From DASVEE01 sp036399695 (GTDB taxonomy: Bacteria; Acidobacteriota; Thermoanaerobaculia; Gp7-AA8): 33,852 nucleotides of DNA. The position numbers and the translations under genes were made by a program. A model generated the notes under the pieces. That model had not been told where the DNA came from, ran no database searches, and saw only the letters and a program-made list of their open reading frames with translations. Shown piece after piece: positions 24,786 to 33,852 of the stretch (position 1 is its first letter; each line of letters begins with the position of its first letter). The DNA lies in the NCBI GenBank assembly GCA_036399695.1, contig DASWMP010000346.1, positions 1 through 33,852 of the forward strand, given 5' to 3'.

Positions 24786-25762
24786 GCGAACATCTGATTC
24801 AACAGGTCGGCCAGCCGGTAGCCGGCCATCGCCAGCGCGGTCCTGGAGGCCGCGAAGGCGCGCTCGCGGTAGGCGTCGTCCGGCAGGACGTTGCGCTGCA
24901 GGGTCGCGGGGTAGACGAGGAGCGTAGTCGTCTCGAAGCTCTCCAGCGACCACTCGGCGAAATCGCCCGCGTGCAGCCTCGGCGCGGCGGCGGCGCGCGG
25001 ATGCTCCTGCTCGATCATGGCCATCACGCGGGCGAGGTAAGCCCCGTAGTTGTTCGTCTCGTGCTCGCGGCGCGGTACCGAGGCGTCGACGATGCGGTCC
25101 CAGTAGCTGTGGAGCGACGGCGAGCGCTGCTCCGTTCCCAGCTTGAAGAGGTTGCCTCCCTGATCCCCCTGCTCCTCCCCCGGCGCGGTCGTGACACGCG
25201 CGCTGGCATGAAGCGGCTGGTGGATGTCACCGGCGAGATGGAGGATCCAGGCGAGCATCGTCGCCCGCTCCTCGGCGCTCGTCGCGCAGACGGCAGTCGA
25301 ACAGGTGACGTTCTGCCGGAGCCAGCCGAGGCGCTCGACGGCGTCGACCTCGGGCGTCTTCACGTCACGGCGGTTCCTCGGCGCGTCCTCGCCGGTCGCG
25401 CCGGAGATGCCTTCCCAGAAGTAATTGATGAAGTGCCAGTCACGGCGATGGAAGCGGGTGCAGGCGCGTTTGTCGTCGTCGCCGTTCGACCGGACGAGAT
25501 CCGCCCACGTGGCCGCGCGCATGAAGAACTCCCGCTGCCGCAGCTCGAGCGGCCGCGCATCGGTGGGAAAGAGGTCCCGCAGACACGCATCCTCCGGCGC
25601 CGCCTGCAGCAACCCGATGACGTTGCGCCGCGCCGCGGGCGTCATGTTGTCCCACGCAATCCCGGCCACGACCTGATGGCCGGTCGCGTTCCACGCGAGC
25701 AGCGATTGAGGGAGAAGCAGCGCGAAGACGAGAGCGAGCGCGGGAAGAAGTTGTCGTCTCAT
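24782..25762 (-). CDS. S1/P1-family single-strand nuclease, exported
   Basis: This trinuclear-zinc phosphodiesterase cleaves single-stranded DNA or RNA and removes 3' phosphates. In the 326-residue precursor the signal peptide ends at Ala23, so the mature chain begins with Trp24, as required for metal binding. All nine expected ligands are present: Trp24, His29, Asp88 (TWAD), His110 (RDWHFINY), His175, Asp179 and His185 (LHLAGDIHQPLH), and His218 and Asp222 (HSYWD). Asn204 of GGNLF is also kept. I chose ATG 25762 over a position eight codons upstream because it gives a standard signal peptide. It is coupled to the HExxH gene. Its role may be scavenging of extracellular nucleic acid. Confidence 0.93.
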   Translation of the reverse strand: MRRQLLPALALVFALLLPQSLLAWNATGHQVVAGIAWDNMTPAARRNVIGLLQAAPEDACLRDLFPTDARPLELRQREFFMRAATWADLVRSNGDDDKRACTRFHRRDWHFINYFWEGISGATGEDAPRNRRDVKTPEVDAVERLGWLRQNVTCSTAVCATSAEERATMLAWILHLAGDIHQPLHASARVTTAPGEEQGDQGGNLFKLGTEQRSPSLHSYWDRIVDASVPRREHETNNYGAYLARVMAMIEQEHPRAAAAPRLHAGDFAEWSLESFETTTLLVYPATLQRNVLPDDAYRERAFAASRTALAMAGYRLADLLNQMFA

Positions 25763-25816
25763 GAGCGCCGTAAGAATACGGCACATACGATTCGTCCTAT
25801 TGAATCGCTGCGCACA

Positions 25817-28525
25817 TCAGAGAGGTGGAAGCGTTGGTCCGCAGGGGGCCTGCTCGGTTGGCGTGATGTCCGCGGTCGTGGAGACAAAGGGAGACGTCTC
25901 CCGCGCCAGACGAACCAGCTTTGCGGCGGGGAAGTCTTCACCGAGCCCGCCGGCCAGGCTTACCCGGAACAGGCGTGTCATGCGGACGAAAGCAGAGTAA
26001 TCGCGCACGATCTCTCCACATGTAGCGTGGCGCTTCGCCCGGTCCACGACAACTTTTGCCACCTCCGCGCTGGCGGCCGGGAACGCCCATGGTTCGCGAT
26101 CGACGAACGATTCTCCGGTGCCTTTTCCGGAGATCACACGCGGGTCGCGTGTGTAGACGAGTTGCAGCACATACTCGAACGGCCTCTCGTCTCGGACAAA
26201 CGCAAAGGTGCCATCGACGGTGTACTCCTGTTCGCGAACGCCGGAGCGCATAGCAACAGTGTTCAGATCGATGTTCTCCGGACGGGCGGACGTTTTTTGC
26301 GAGACACAGTCGACCAGTGCGCGGCCATCGCGCGGCGCGCAGTCGATCATGGCGTGGACGACGCCCCCGGCGTAGTACGCCGTTTGCTGCTTGAAAGGCG
26401 TGACACGGCCGTCGGCGAAGCCGAGCAAGAGATCGCCGGTAGTGGCGGATCCCTTGCGCCCGAGCAGCGAAACGACCTCCGCATAAAGTCCGATCTGCCG
26501 CCACACCCGGCGCTGAGCGGCGGAAGCCTCGGTTTGCGCGAAATCGTAGACAAAATCATCGAGGCGGGCCGCGCGGCTGCCCAGGCCGGTGCCGTCGAGC
26601 GCCGGATGGAGAATGGCGTTGCCATCTCGCTGCGTCATCACGACGAGCCGGCCGTCAGCGGCCACGGCCAGACTCTGAGCGACGATGGCCGCATCGACCG
26701 GCGGCAGTGACACCCGTGTACCGTTTGCCTGCTCGAATGTCAGCGTGGCCTCACGGCCGCGAATCGTCCACTTCATACCCACGACGTGGAGAGGCACCCG
26801 CGGCACCGCGGCTTCCCGCAGCAGCACGCCACCGACGTCTGCGTACCCTTCCAACGCCTTCGAGTTGCGCGCCCGCGCGAAAGCGACCGGCGGCGCCTCG
26901 TCCGATGGCGGCGCGGCCGGAAAGAAGAAGTCGAAGAGGCTGTCACGTTTGCCAATTGCAGGCTCCACCAGCGTTACCGCGGGCGTTTTTGCCTTCGGCG
27001 CCGCTTCCTGATCCAGCGCCTGAGCGAAGCGGCTGACGCGTCCAGGCGCAGGGTTCATTGCCGCGTACAGGTCCGCCTCCGTCTGTCTGTTGAGAATCAG
27101 GGCCGCGGTGCGAAGCGATTCCGCGTCGAGCGCGGCGCGTGCCGCAGTCGCGGCCGGCGCGTCCATCAACTGCGCGGCGATGTCGCGAATCGCATCCCCT
27201 CCCCCTACGAGGCCTGTGGCACCGGTCACCACGGAGGCGAGAAGTGTCATCCGCGTCTCCGACAGCGTGGGCAGCGGTTCGTCGAGGCCCGCGGCGCGAA
27301 CGTCGACGAGAACGCTTCGCAATCTCGCGGGCGACCGCTTCCCCAATTCCAGGAGAGTCTGCTCGAACGATTGACCGACCACCGTGCTCGGGCGCGCTGC
27401 CTTCTCCGCCGGCATATCGACGCTCACCACGTGGAGCCCTGCGTTCGCGTCCCGCCTTTCGCGCGAGGCAGCAAACTCCCTCAGAATCGCGGCGCGGAGA
27501 TGGATGGTCGGCATCGCGCTGTCACTGGCCGCTCGGCCGGCGGGCGTTGCGGTATACCAGCGCTGTTCATACGCCGCCGCCATCCGCGCCACATCGAGCC
27601 GATCGGTGTCACTGAGAGGTGCGCCGTCGTCAGGAAGAGATGAAACGGCTTGCTCGAATGAGCGCCGGGCCGCGTCGGCGTCGGCATGCAGACGGAGATC
27701 GTTAGTGCGTAGCTCCGCCACGCGTGCGAAGACGCCCGACTGCGCGCCGACGAGCGCGACGAACAGCGTCGCGAGTGCGGCCGTGGAGAAGGCGGTGCTG
27801 ACGCGCTCGACCCAGCGGAGCGCGTTGCGCGTGGGTATCCATCTTGATGGCTCCGGCGAAATGGCCAACGCTTCGGCGAGACAGGCAGCGAGATCGATCC
27901 GCCGCGCGCGGTCGGCGAAATAGTATTTCCCCCACAGTTCGGCAACGGCCTTGCGGTCATACTCGGCGCCGACGACGTCCCCTAGCCTCTCGGCCGACCG
28001 CGCACGCTCCTCGGCACGCTCGAGGTCACGCTCGATCGCTTCCATCATCGCGTCGGGCGGCAACGGTTCCCACTCTCCTTTGCTGCGCGCGTCGTCGAGG
28101 CGTCCCGCCTCTCGGGCGATGATCTCTTCGAGCCGACCGCCGATACCGCGCGCGAGCCGACGGTAGCGGCCAAAGAAGTAGAGGATGCTGAACGAGATGA
28201 TCACCGCCATCGTCCACAGCGCGCCGGCCGATCCGAGCTTTTCGCCGGCTATCTTGCTCGCGGCGAGAAAAGCGGACATCGTCACGCTCGAGGAGTCGCC
28301 CCCGAACCGGATCAGAAGTGCCACCGCGAAAGTTCCGAACCATGCCCCGGCGGCGGTGAGTGAGATCCGGGAGCCCACGGCGGCACTCTGGGCCGCCACA
28401 TTCAGAAAGACGGCGTGGCGTGGCCGCTCCGCCTGCTCGACCGCCGCGGTGGAAAGCGAGGTCCGCGCGCGCTTCAACGCCATCCAAACGACGAGTGCGC
28501 CAACCGCCCAAGCGAGCAGAGTCAT
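25817..28525 (-). CDS. Large membrane protein of unknown function, 902 aa
   Basis: No family is recognised. Hydrophobic helices lie at about 3-18, 55-73, 99-118 and 241-262. Between the third and fourth is a cytoplasmic-looking charged helical segment (AMMEAIERDLERAEERARSA), while the roughly 640 residues after the fourth helix form one large domain, probably extracytoplasmic. That domain has a helical first half (LRLHADADAARRSFEQAVSS) and a beta-rich second half (GREATLTFEQANGTRVSLPP, SLAVAADGRLVVMTQRDGN) that could be propeller-like, with a few cysteines. ATG 28525 has AGGAG 6 bases upstream, within a possible hairpin. It lies downstream of the acyl-CoA mutase with 89 bp between. Confidence 0.8.
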   Translation of the reverse strand: MTLLAWAVGALVVWMALKRARTSLSTAAVEQAERPRHAVFLNVAAQSAAVGSRISLTAAGAWFGTFAVALLIRFGGDSSSVTMSAFLAASKIAGEKLGSAGALWTMAVIISFSILYFFGRYRRLARGIGGRLEEIIAREAGRLDDARSKGEWEPLPPDAMMEAIERDLERAEERARSAERLGDVVGAEYDRKAVAELWGKYYFADRARRIDLAACLAEALAISPEPSRWIPTRNALRWVERVSTAFSTAALATLFVALVGAQSGVFARVAELRTNDLRLHADADAARRSFEQAVSSLPDDGAPLSDTDRLDVARMAAAYEQRWYTATPAGRAASDSAMPTIHLRAAILREFAASRERRDANAGLHVVSVDMPAEKAARPSTVVGQSFEQTLLELGKRSPARLRSVLVDVRAAGLDEPLPTLSETRMTLLASVVTGATGLVGGGDAIRDIAAQLMDAPAATAARAALDAESLRTAALILNRQTEADLYAAMNPAPGRVSRFAQALDQEAAPKAKTPAVTLVEPAIGKRDSLFDFFFPAAPPSDEAPPVAFARARNSKALEGYADVGGVLLREAAVPRVPLHVVGMKWTIRGREATLTFEQANGTRVSLPPVDAAIVAQSLAVAADGRLVVMTQRDGNAILHPALDGTGLGSRAARLDDFVYDFAQTEASAAQRRVWRQIGLYAEVVSLLGRKGSATTGDLLLGFADGRVTPFKQQTAYYAGGVVHAMIDCAPRDGRALVDCVSQKTSARPENIDLNTVAMRSGVREQEYTVDGTFAFVRDERPFEYVLQLVYTRDPRVISGKGTGESFVDREPWAFPAASAEVAKVVVDRAKRHATCGEIVRDYSAFVRMTRLFRVSLAGGLGEDFPAAKLVRLARETSPFVSTTADITPTEQAPCGPTLPPL

Positions 28526-28530
28526 AGACG

Positions 28531-28569
28531 TCTCCTGATCTAGGTGTGACACTACTATGCATCAGGAGA
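28531..28569 (-). promoter_or_regulatory. Inverted repeat covering the ribosome binding site
   Basis: TCTCCTGAT (28531-28539) and ATCAGGAGA (28561-28569) are perfectly complementary. On the minus strand the downstream copy contains the AGGAG that serves ATG 28525, so folding would hide the ribosome binding site. A GTGTGACAC dyad lies in the loop. It could be a translational switch or a protein-binding dyad. Confidence 0.4.
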
Positions 28570-28578
28570 GACGGCGGC

Positions 28579-28600
28579 GGGCCGGCTTTTCACCCGGCCC
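28579..28600 (-). terminator. Hairpin downstream of the acyl-CoA mutase
   Basis: GGGCCGG and CCGGCCC pair around an 8-base loop about 15 bp after the mutase stop. It lacks a T-run on the transcribed strand, so it is a weak intrinsic terminator at best. Confidence 0.4.
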
Positions 28601-28614
28601 ACCGAAAACAATGG

Positions 28615-30378
<1,764 letters not shown>

Positions 30379-30429
30379 CGGTTCCCCTCTCTGGTGGTCG
30401 TGACTACGAGATGCATTCTATGTGCAACA

Positions 30430-30888
30430 TCAAAAGCGGGGCTTTTCCTTTCGCAGGAAAGCGGTTAGCCCCTGCCGCGGGATGCCGGCCGCGAAGAGGC
30501 GGGCGAATTCGGCCCGCTCGAGCGCATCCCCGCCGCGCCTCCGGATGAGGCTGGCCGCGGAGTCGAGCGCGACGGCACTCCTCCCGCCCAGCTCGAACGC
30601 CGTCACGGAGTCGCACAATCCTGCCGCCACGGCTTCCTCCGCGGTGAAGCGGGTCCGCTGCGCCAGGTGCAGTGCATACGCGCCACGCCCGAGCCGCCAC
30701 ACGGCCCCCGCCCACCCCTCGGCCGAATCGAGCAGCAGCGTGCCGCCCTCGCGGAGCACGCCCCAGTCGGCCAGCAGCAACGCCGCCGCTGCCCGTCCGC
30801 CCAGCTCCCCCTCGCCCGTCACGACGACCATCTCGCCTGCCATGACGACGGTCTCGACGTCGGCGTGATTCGCGTCGAGGAAGATCAC
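30430..30888 (-). CDS. Short, divergent enoyl-CoA hydratase/isomerase-like protein
   Basis: The 152-residue product matches the crotonase superfamily in its C-terminal part: RTRFTAEEAVAAGLCDSV resembles the family's region after the active site, and RQGLTAFLRKEKPRF resembles its usual ending. The N-terminal section is short, and the GGADL-like oxyanion-hole motif is not evident (GEGELGGRAAAALLLADWG is in its place). It may therefore be inactive or have another role. GTG 30888 starts 1 bp after the zinc-ribbon stop; a longer frame to 30966 would overlap that gene and is less likely. Placement beside the acyl-CoA mutase fits CoA-thioester metabolism. Confidence 0.65.
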   Translation of the reverse strand: MIFLDANHADVETVVMAGEMVVVTGEGELGGRAAAALLLADWGVLREGGTLLLDSAEGWAGAVWRLGRGAYALHLAQRTRFTAEEAVAAGLCDSVTAFELGGRSAVALDSAASLIRRRGGDALERAEFARLFAAGIPRQGLTAFLRKEKPRF

Positions 30889-30889
30889 G

Positions 30890-31207
30890 TCACTTGAAGA
30901 TGGAGAAGACGCGGCCGAAGACCCCCTGGTCCTTCCGGTCGGCTTCGAGGAGCTGGTCGACTTCACCGGAATCGAAGAAGACGCCGCCGCAATTGCCGCA
31001 CTGGTCGACCTTCACGCCGTGGAGCTCGATCGTCGCCAGATCCATCCCGCACTTGGGGCACTTCATGAAGTGCAGCTCCTTGAGCCGCTCCTTCTCCCCG
31101 CTGGCCATCTGCTGCGACTGCTCCTGCGCCCACCGCTTGCGCCGTTCGATTTCCTGACGCGCAAAGTATTCGTCTTCCGCCTTGCTGGGCTTGTCGAGAT
31201 CGGACAT
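30890..31207 (-). CDS. Zinc-ribbon protein (TFIIB-type, zf-TFIIB family)
   Basis: This is a 105-residue protein. A charged helical N terminus (about 8-45) precedes a zinc ribbon with Cys50 and Cys53 (CPKCGMDL) and Cys70 and Cys73 (CGNCGGVFFD), followed by an acidic helix (SGEVDQLLEADRK), which is the normal layout of this small family of unknown role. GGAGGTAACGAC before the ATG is a clear ribosome binding site. It is directly followed by the crotonase-like gene with a 1-bp gap, so the two are in one operon. Confidence 0.88.
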   Translation of the reverse strand: MSDLDKPSKAEDEYFARQEIERRKRWAQEQSQQMASGEKERLKELHFMKCPKCGMDLATIELHGVKVDQCGNCGGVFFDSGEVDQLLEADRKDQGVFGRVFSIFK

Positions 31208-31268
31208 GTCGTTACCTCCGGAAGCGGATTGTAGCGTGAGCCAGGCCGCCGGCCCACGAGAGTACCGG

Positions 31269-31591
31269 TCAATCCTCGAGGCGCAAAGATGTGTAGCGAC
31301 TCACTTCGCGGAAGACCTTCTCACGCGAGAGAAGCAGCGCGTTCAGGTCGAGTGCACATTGCGCAACATGCGCGTCGGGCGTCGAGATCTCGACGCCTTG
31401 TTTCGAAGGAGCAATCGCAGATCGCCGATGGCCTCTCGATCGGCTGGCCGTTCGGCGCCGCTCACGAGCTCCGCGACGACGAGCGAAGGAAGAACGACGA
31501 TGCCGCTGGCAAGCGCCTCTTCGAGCATCGCCGTCGCTCGGCCGGAAAAGAAATCGATCCAGACCGACGTATCAACGACTACGCCGCTCAC
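31269..31591 (-). pseudogene. vapC: Broken VapC toxin (PIN-domain ribonuclease)
   Basis: The frame starting at GTG 31591 encodes a good PIN-domain N terminus: VVVDTSVWIDFFSG with the first catalytic Asp, then LPSLVVAELVSGAERPADRE with the Glu. It then runs off into an unrelated tail ending at 31343. In another frame of the same strand, ending at 31269, the matching C terminus appears: VEISTPDAHVAQCALDLNAL, then LLSREKVFREV and LRLED. The expected segment of about 20 residues between the two halves is missing. A single frameshifting deletion near 31400-31440 explains both facts. The gene overlaps vapB by 20 bp. A sequencing error alone would not explain the missing segment. Confidence 0.65.
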
Positions 31592-31781
31592 GCGACTGCT
31601 CCAGATCGATCGCCAGTGCGACTTTGCCGCGGAGTGCGAGCGCCCGCTCGTACGCACGATGCCGCTTGACCTGTTCGAGGCCCTCGACCAGTGTCTCGGT
31701 GATCCCTTTACCAGTCGCTCTCATGGCGTCATCGAGCAGCTCGGAGGGTAAGTTGGCGGTGACACGCCGGACAGAGGACAT
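31572..31781 (-). CDS. vapB: VapB-type antitoxin
   Basis: This is a 69-residue protein with an N-terminal ribbon-helix-helix-like segment (RRVTANLPSELLDDAMRATG, then ITETLVEGLEQVKR) and a C-terminal toxin-binding tail (ALALRGKVALAIDLEQSRE), the usual layout of VapB antitoxins of the RRTTVNLP type. It is placed directly upstream of, and overlapping, the PIN-domain gene, as in functional modules. It would normally bind its own promoter, in the 58-bp gap before the methyltransferase stop. Its toxin seems inactivated, so the antitoxin may be a solitary remnant. Confidence 0.82.
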   Translation of the reverse strand: MSSVRRVTANLPSELLDDAMRATGKGITETLVEGLEQVKRHRAYERALALRGKVALAIDLEQSRERRSR

Positions 31782-31839
31782 GATCCGATGGTAACGCGGC
31801 CGTTGACGATCATCAATCCATCACCGCCCGATCAGCCCC

Positions 31840-32580
31840 TCACCCCCGCTTGCGCGCCACCATCAGCAGGCCGGGCCCGAACGGCAGCCAGGCAAACAGC
31901 CGGTCCAGCGCAAACACGGCCCGCACGGCGTTCACCAGCATGCGTGAGCGGCCCGCCCGCGCCACCGACTGCAATGCGGCGTCTTCCGTGACTTTGCGGG
32001 CGGCGCGGCGCTTGTTCATCGGCAGCAGGAACAGCGTGTCGTACGTCAGCACGACCGGGAAGCCCCAATACGTCGCCTTCTCGATGCCGAAGCCGGCGCG
32101 GCGGAACATGGAGGTGAACTCCTCGCGGCCGTAGCGGCGGCGGTGCTCGTAGTAATCGTCGGACGACGACCAGAGGCTCTTGAGCGCCGGGACCGTGGCG
32201 ATGCAGGCGCCGCCCTCACGGACGACGCGGCCGATCTCGCCGGCGGCACTGCAATCGTCGTCGAGGTGCTCGAGGGTCTCGCCGGTCGTCACGCCGTCGA
32301 AGGCGCCGTCGCGGAAGGGCATGCGCGTCATGTCCCCGACGACCACCGGAATCGACGAGGTCCGCTTCACGTGCAGGGCCGCTTCGAACGAATAGTCGAT
32401 ACCGAAGACTCGGTAGCCGCGCTGCTGCATGCGGCCGGCGAGCTGGCCGAGGCCGATGGCGCCGTCGAGGAGGCGCGCGCCGCTCGGGAGGCGCTCCACT
32501 TCGCGGACGATCATGCCGAGGCGGTGCTCGTGGCGGGGTCCGAACATCTCGGGCTGCGTGCCCCAGGCGTGGGTGGTCAT
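31840..32580 (-). CDS. Class I SAM-dependent methyltransferase
   Basis: This is a 246-residue protein with a methyltransferase fold (Methyltransf_11-like). Motif I is atypical (RLLDGAIGLGQLAGRM, about 36-51) where LDxGCGxG is usual. Motif II is VFGIDYS. Motif III/IV is MPFRDGAFDGVTTGETLEHL. The later part (YYEHRRRYGREEFTSMFRRA, GF) is typical of methyltransferases that act on glycan or lipid substrates in surface gene clusters. A hydrophobic C-terminal stretch (LLMVARKRG) closes the fold. It is divergent from the secreted PPC/Ig protein. Substrate is unknown. Confidence 0.85.
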   Translation of the reverse strand: MTTHAWGTQPEMFGPRHEHRLGMIVREVERLPSGARLLDGAIGLGQLAGRMQQRGYRVFGIDYSFEAALHVKRTSSIPVVVGDMTRMPFRDGAFDGVTTGETLEHLDDDCSAAGEIGRVVREGGACIATVPALKSLWSSSDDYYEHRRRYGREEFTSMFRRAGFGIEKATYWGFPVVLTYDTLFLLPMNKRRAARKVTEDAALQSVARAGRSRMLVNAVRAVFALDRLFAWLPFGPGLLMVARKRG

Positions 32581-32613
32581 TGTGCGGAGCGTATCAACTT
32601 CCCGCCGCGAGGT

Positions 32614-32643
32614 TTGCTTCCGCCCGCCTTCAGGATCTATCTT
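32614..32643 (+). promoter_or_regulatory. Candidate promoter of the PPC/Ig-like gene
   Basis: TTGCTT and TATCTT are separated by 18 bp and lie about 37 bp upstream of ATG 32681 in the divergent gap. The match to sigma-70-type boxes is fair but unproven. Confidence 0.3.
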
Positions 32644-32680
32644 TATGACTCCACAGGGTCAGATCGAGGGAGGTGGGTGT

Positions 32681-33787
32681 ATGCGTTTCCGGAGCTTTGC
32701 GGTTCTCTGCGTCGCGTTGATGATGGTGGCTTCGGTGGGGATGGCGAGCCATGTGCCGCCCGCCAGTGAAGTGATCGTTTACGACGGCTCGCTCGCACCC
32801 GGGACGCCGGCCACCGGCAGCATCGGCTTTGCCGATCCGGAAGACGGCTACGACTGGTACTGCCTCGACGTCACGGCCGGCACCGCCGTCACTCTCACGG
32901 TCACCCGCACCTCCGGCGACATCGTTCCGAACCTTGGCGTCATGACCGGACTGGCCGAGGCGGGCGGCACGGCTTCGATGACGCTGGTCGACCACACCGA
33001 GAACGATGCCGAGGACGAAACGACCCTGACGTTCACGCCGGAAACGAGCGGCACCGTGACGATCTGGATCTCCACGTTCCTCGACGAAGACGGCGGCGAG
33101 TATTCGATCAGCCAGACCGGCGGCCTCGCCCGCGCCGCCTGCAGCGCCGACGCGGAAGCGCCGCCCCCGCCGCCCTTCGTGGTGCTGGTGCCGACCGAGG
33201 AGACCTTCATCAGCAACGATGAGACGCTGGTCATCCCGGTCGACATCCAGATCGATCCGTCCTTCGATGACGCGATCACGCTCGAAGTCTCCGGCCTGCC
33301 GGGCGACGTGACGACGTCTCTCTCGCAGAATCCCCTCCCGCGCCCCGGCCGCGGCAACGTGAACCTGACGATCCGCACGAGCGCCATGACGCTCCCCGGG
33401 ACGTACGTGGCTCGCGTGACCGCGTTCGGCGGCGGTACCTCGGCGGCGAACACGTTCCTCGTGACGGTCTACTGCGAGCCTCCGCGCCTCCTGGCGCTCT
33501 CCGGACAGCCGCAGAACACGAGCGTCCCGCGCGGCGGCGTGGCCACGGTTTCGGTGAGCCCGAGCGGCACCGGCCCGTTCTTCTACCAGTGGTACAGCGG
33601 CCACCGCGGCCTGCGGAACTTCCCGCTGCCCGGCGCCACGGGGCGCGTGCTGACGACGTCGTCGATCAACGACACGTCGGATTACTGGGTGCGCGTGTCC
33701 AACGCCTGCGGCAGCGTGGACAGCCAGACCGTGACGGTCACGCCCATCGCGCCGACGGCGAAGCCGTCGAAGAAGCGCAGCCGGTAG
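32681..33787 (+). CDS. Secreted protein with PPC-like and Ig-like domains
   Basis: This is a 368-residue exported protein. The signal peptide (MRFRSFAVLCVALMMVASVG, cleavage near MAS) is followed by a pre-peptidase C-terminal-like beta domain (about 30-140: GSIGFADPEDGYDWYCLDVT, TVTIWISTFLDEDGGEYSIS). Then come a Pro-rich hinge (EAPPPPPF), an Ig-like beta domain (about 160-262) and a C-terminal Ig-like domain (about 265-350: GPFFYQWYSGHRG, DTSDYWVRVSNACGSV). The tail is basic (KPSKKRSR). No catalytic domain is seen, so a binding or surface role is likely. I chose ATG 32681 for its GGGAGGT site and signal peptide; the longer frame overlaps the divergent methyltransferase. Confidence 0.87.
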   Translation: MRFRSFAVLCVALMMVASVGMASHVPPASEVIVYDGSLAPGTPATGSIGFADPEDGYDWYCLDVTAGTAVTLTVTRTSGDIVPNLGVMTGLAEAGGTASMTLVDHTENDAEDETTLTFTPETSGTVTIWISTFLDEDGGEYSISQTGGLARAACSADAEAPPPPPFVVLVPTEETFISNDETLVIPVDIQIDPSFDDAITLEVSGLPGDVTTSLSQNPLPRPGRGNVNLTIRTSAMTLPGTYVARVTAFGGGTSAANTFLVTVYCEPPRLLALSGQPQNTSVPRGGVATVSVSPSGTGPFFYQWYSGHRGLRNFPLPGATGRVLTTSSINDTSDYWVRVSNACGSVDSQTVTVTPIAPTAKPSKKRSR

Positions 33788-33794
33788 GGCAGAT

Positions 33795-33852
33795 CTCGGA
33801 GTGCGGTGGCGCACGCCACCGCTCTGCTACACGTATAAAAGAGCGGTGGCGT
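33795..33852. repeat. Palindromic intergenic element, copy 2 (right-truncated)
   Basis: It begins with CTCGGAGTGCGGTGGCG, the exact complement of the right arm of copy 1, and continues through the inner GCCACCGCTCT and AGAGCGGTGGC pair around TGCTACACGTATAAA until the window ends. It starts 7 bp after the stop of the PPC/Ig-like gene, so, like copy 1, it sits where a terminator is expected. It differs from copy 1 at several bases (GCGCACGCC against GCGAATGCC; CTGCTA against CTGGTA). Confidence 0.75.

Noticed and set aside
30889..30966. Longer N terminus of the crotonase-like protein
   Set aside because: It would overlap the zinc-ribbon coding end by 78 bp with a low-complexity Ser-rich peptide; GTG 30888 directly after the upstream stop is more natural.

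Overview
The window looks like a chromosomal segment, quite possibly one whole assembled contig, from a GC-rich Gram-negative-type bacterium. I favour Acidobacteriota. The evidence is the high-GC codon use, the gene repertoire (stand-alone acyl-CoA mutase, an ECF sigma factor followed by a TPR protein, many small exported proteins) and intergenic spaces crowded with short tandem and inverted repeats. This taxonomic call is inference. No rRNA, tRNA, CRISPR array, phage or IS transposase was seen. Both ends of the window lie in two different copies of one palindromic repeat, as expected if assembly stopped there.

Layout. 78-3566 (minus): a compact pdhA-pdhB-pdhC operon for pyruvate dehydrogenase E1 alpha, E1 beta and E2. 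3875-6467 (minus): an MFS exporter, ruvC and trmB. 6573-8314 (plus): an ECF sigma factor translationally coupled to a TPR protein, facing a 64-residue exported peptide (8351-8545). 9036-17168 (minus): a membrane-anchored zinc peptidase, FtsK/SpoIIIE, a pirin, a Tat-exported flavin amine oxidase and a secreted Cys-rich protein. 17523-23889 (plus): seven co-directional genes of unrecognised function. 23985-25762 (minus): an exported HExxH protein coupled to an S1/P1 nuclease. 25817-28525 (minus): a 902-residue membrane protein. 28615-31207 (minus): an acyl-CoA mutase large subunit, a short crotonase-like protein and a zinc-ribbon protein. 31269-31781: a vapBC pair whose toxin gene looks broken. 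31840-32580 (minus): a methyltransferase. 32681-33787 (plus): a secreted PPC/Ig-like protein.

The best candidate for an undescribed system is 17523-23889. Its first two genes encode paralogues that share a C-terminal domain and carry cationic amphipathic segments; in the first, that segment is framed by extremely acidic stretches. Next come a cytoplasmic-looking HEVSH metalloprotease, three soluble helical proteins of unknown family (two of them joined by start/stop overlaps) and a LuxR-type DNA-binding protein. No transporter, signal peptide or phage structural gene is visible. Protease-controlled release or assembly of the paired cationic proteins is a working hypothesis only.

A second theme is repeat grammar. 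Nearly every long intergenic gap carries 7-bp or 9-bp tandem units, often as facing inverted arms able to form hairpins, plus one 21-bp array of 13 units beside ftsK. A third point is that the mutase carries Phe116 and Gln234, the residue pair of isobutyryl-CoA mutases rather than methylmalonyl-CoA mutases.
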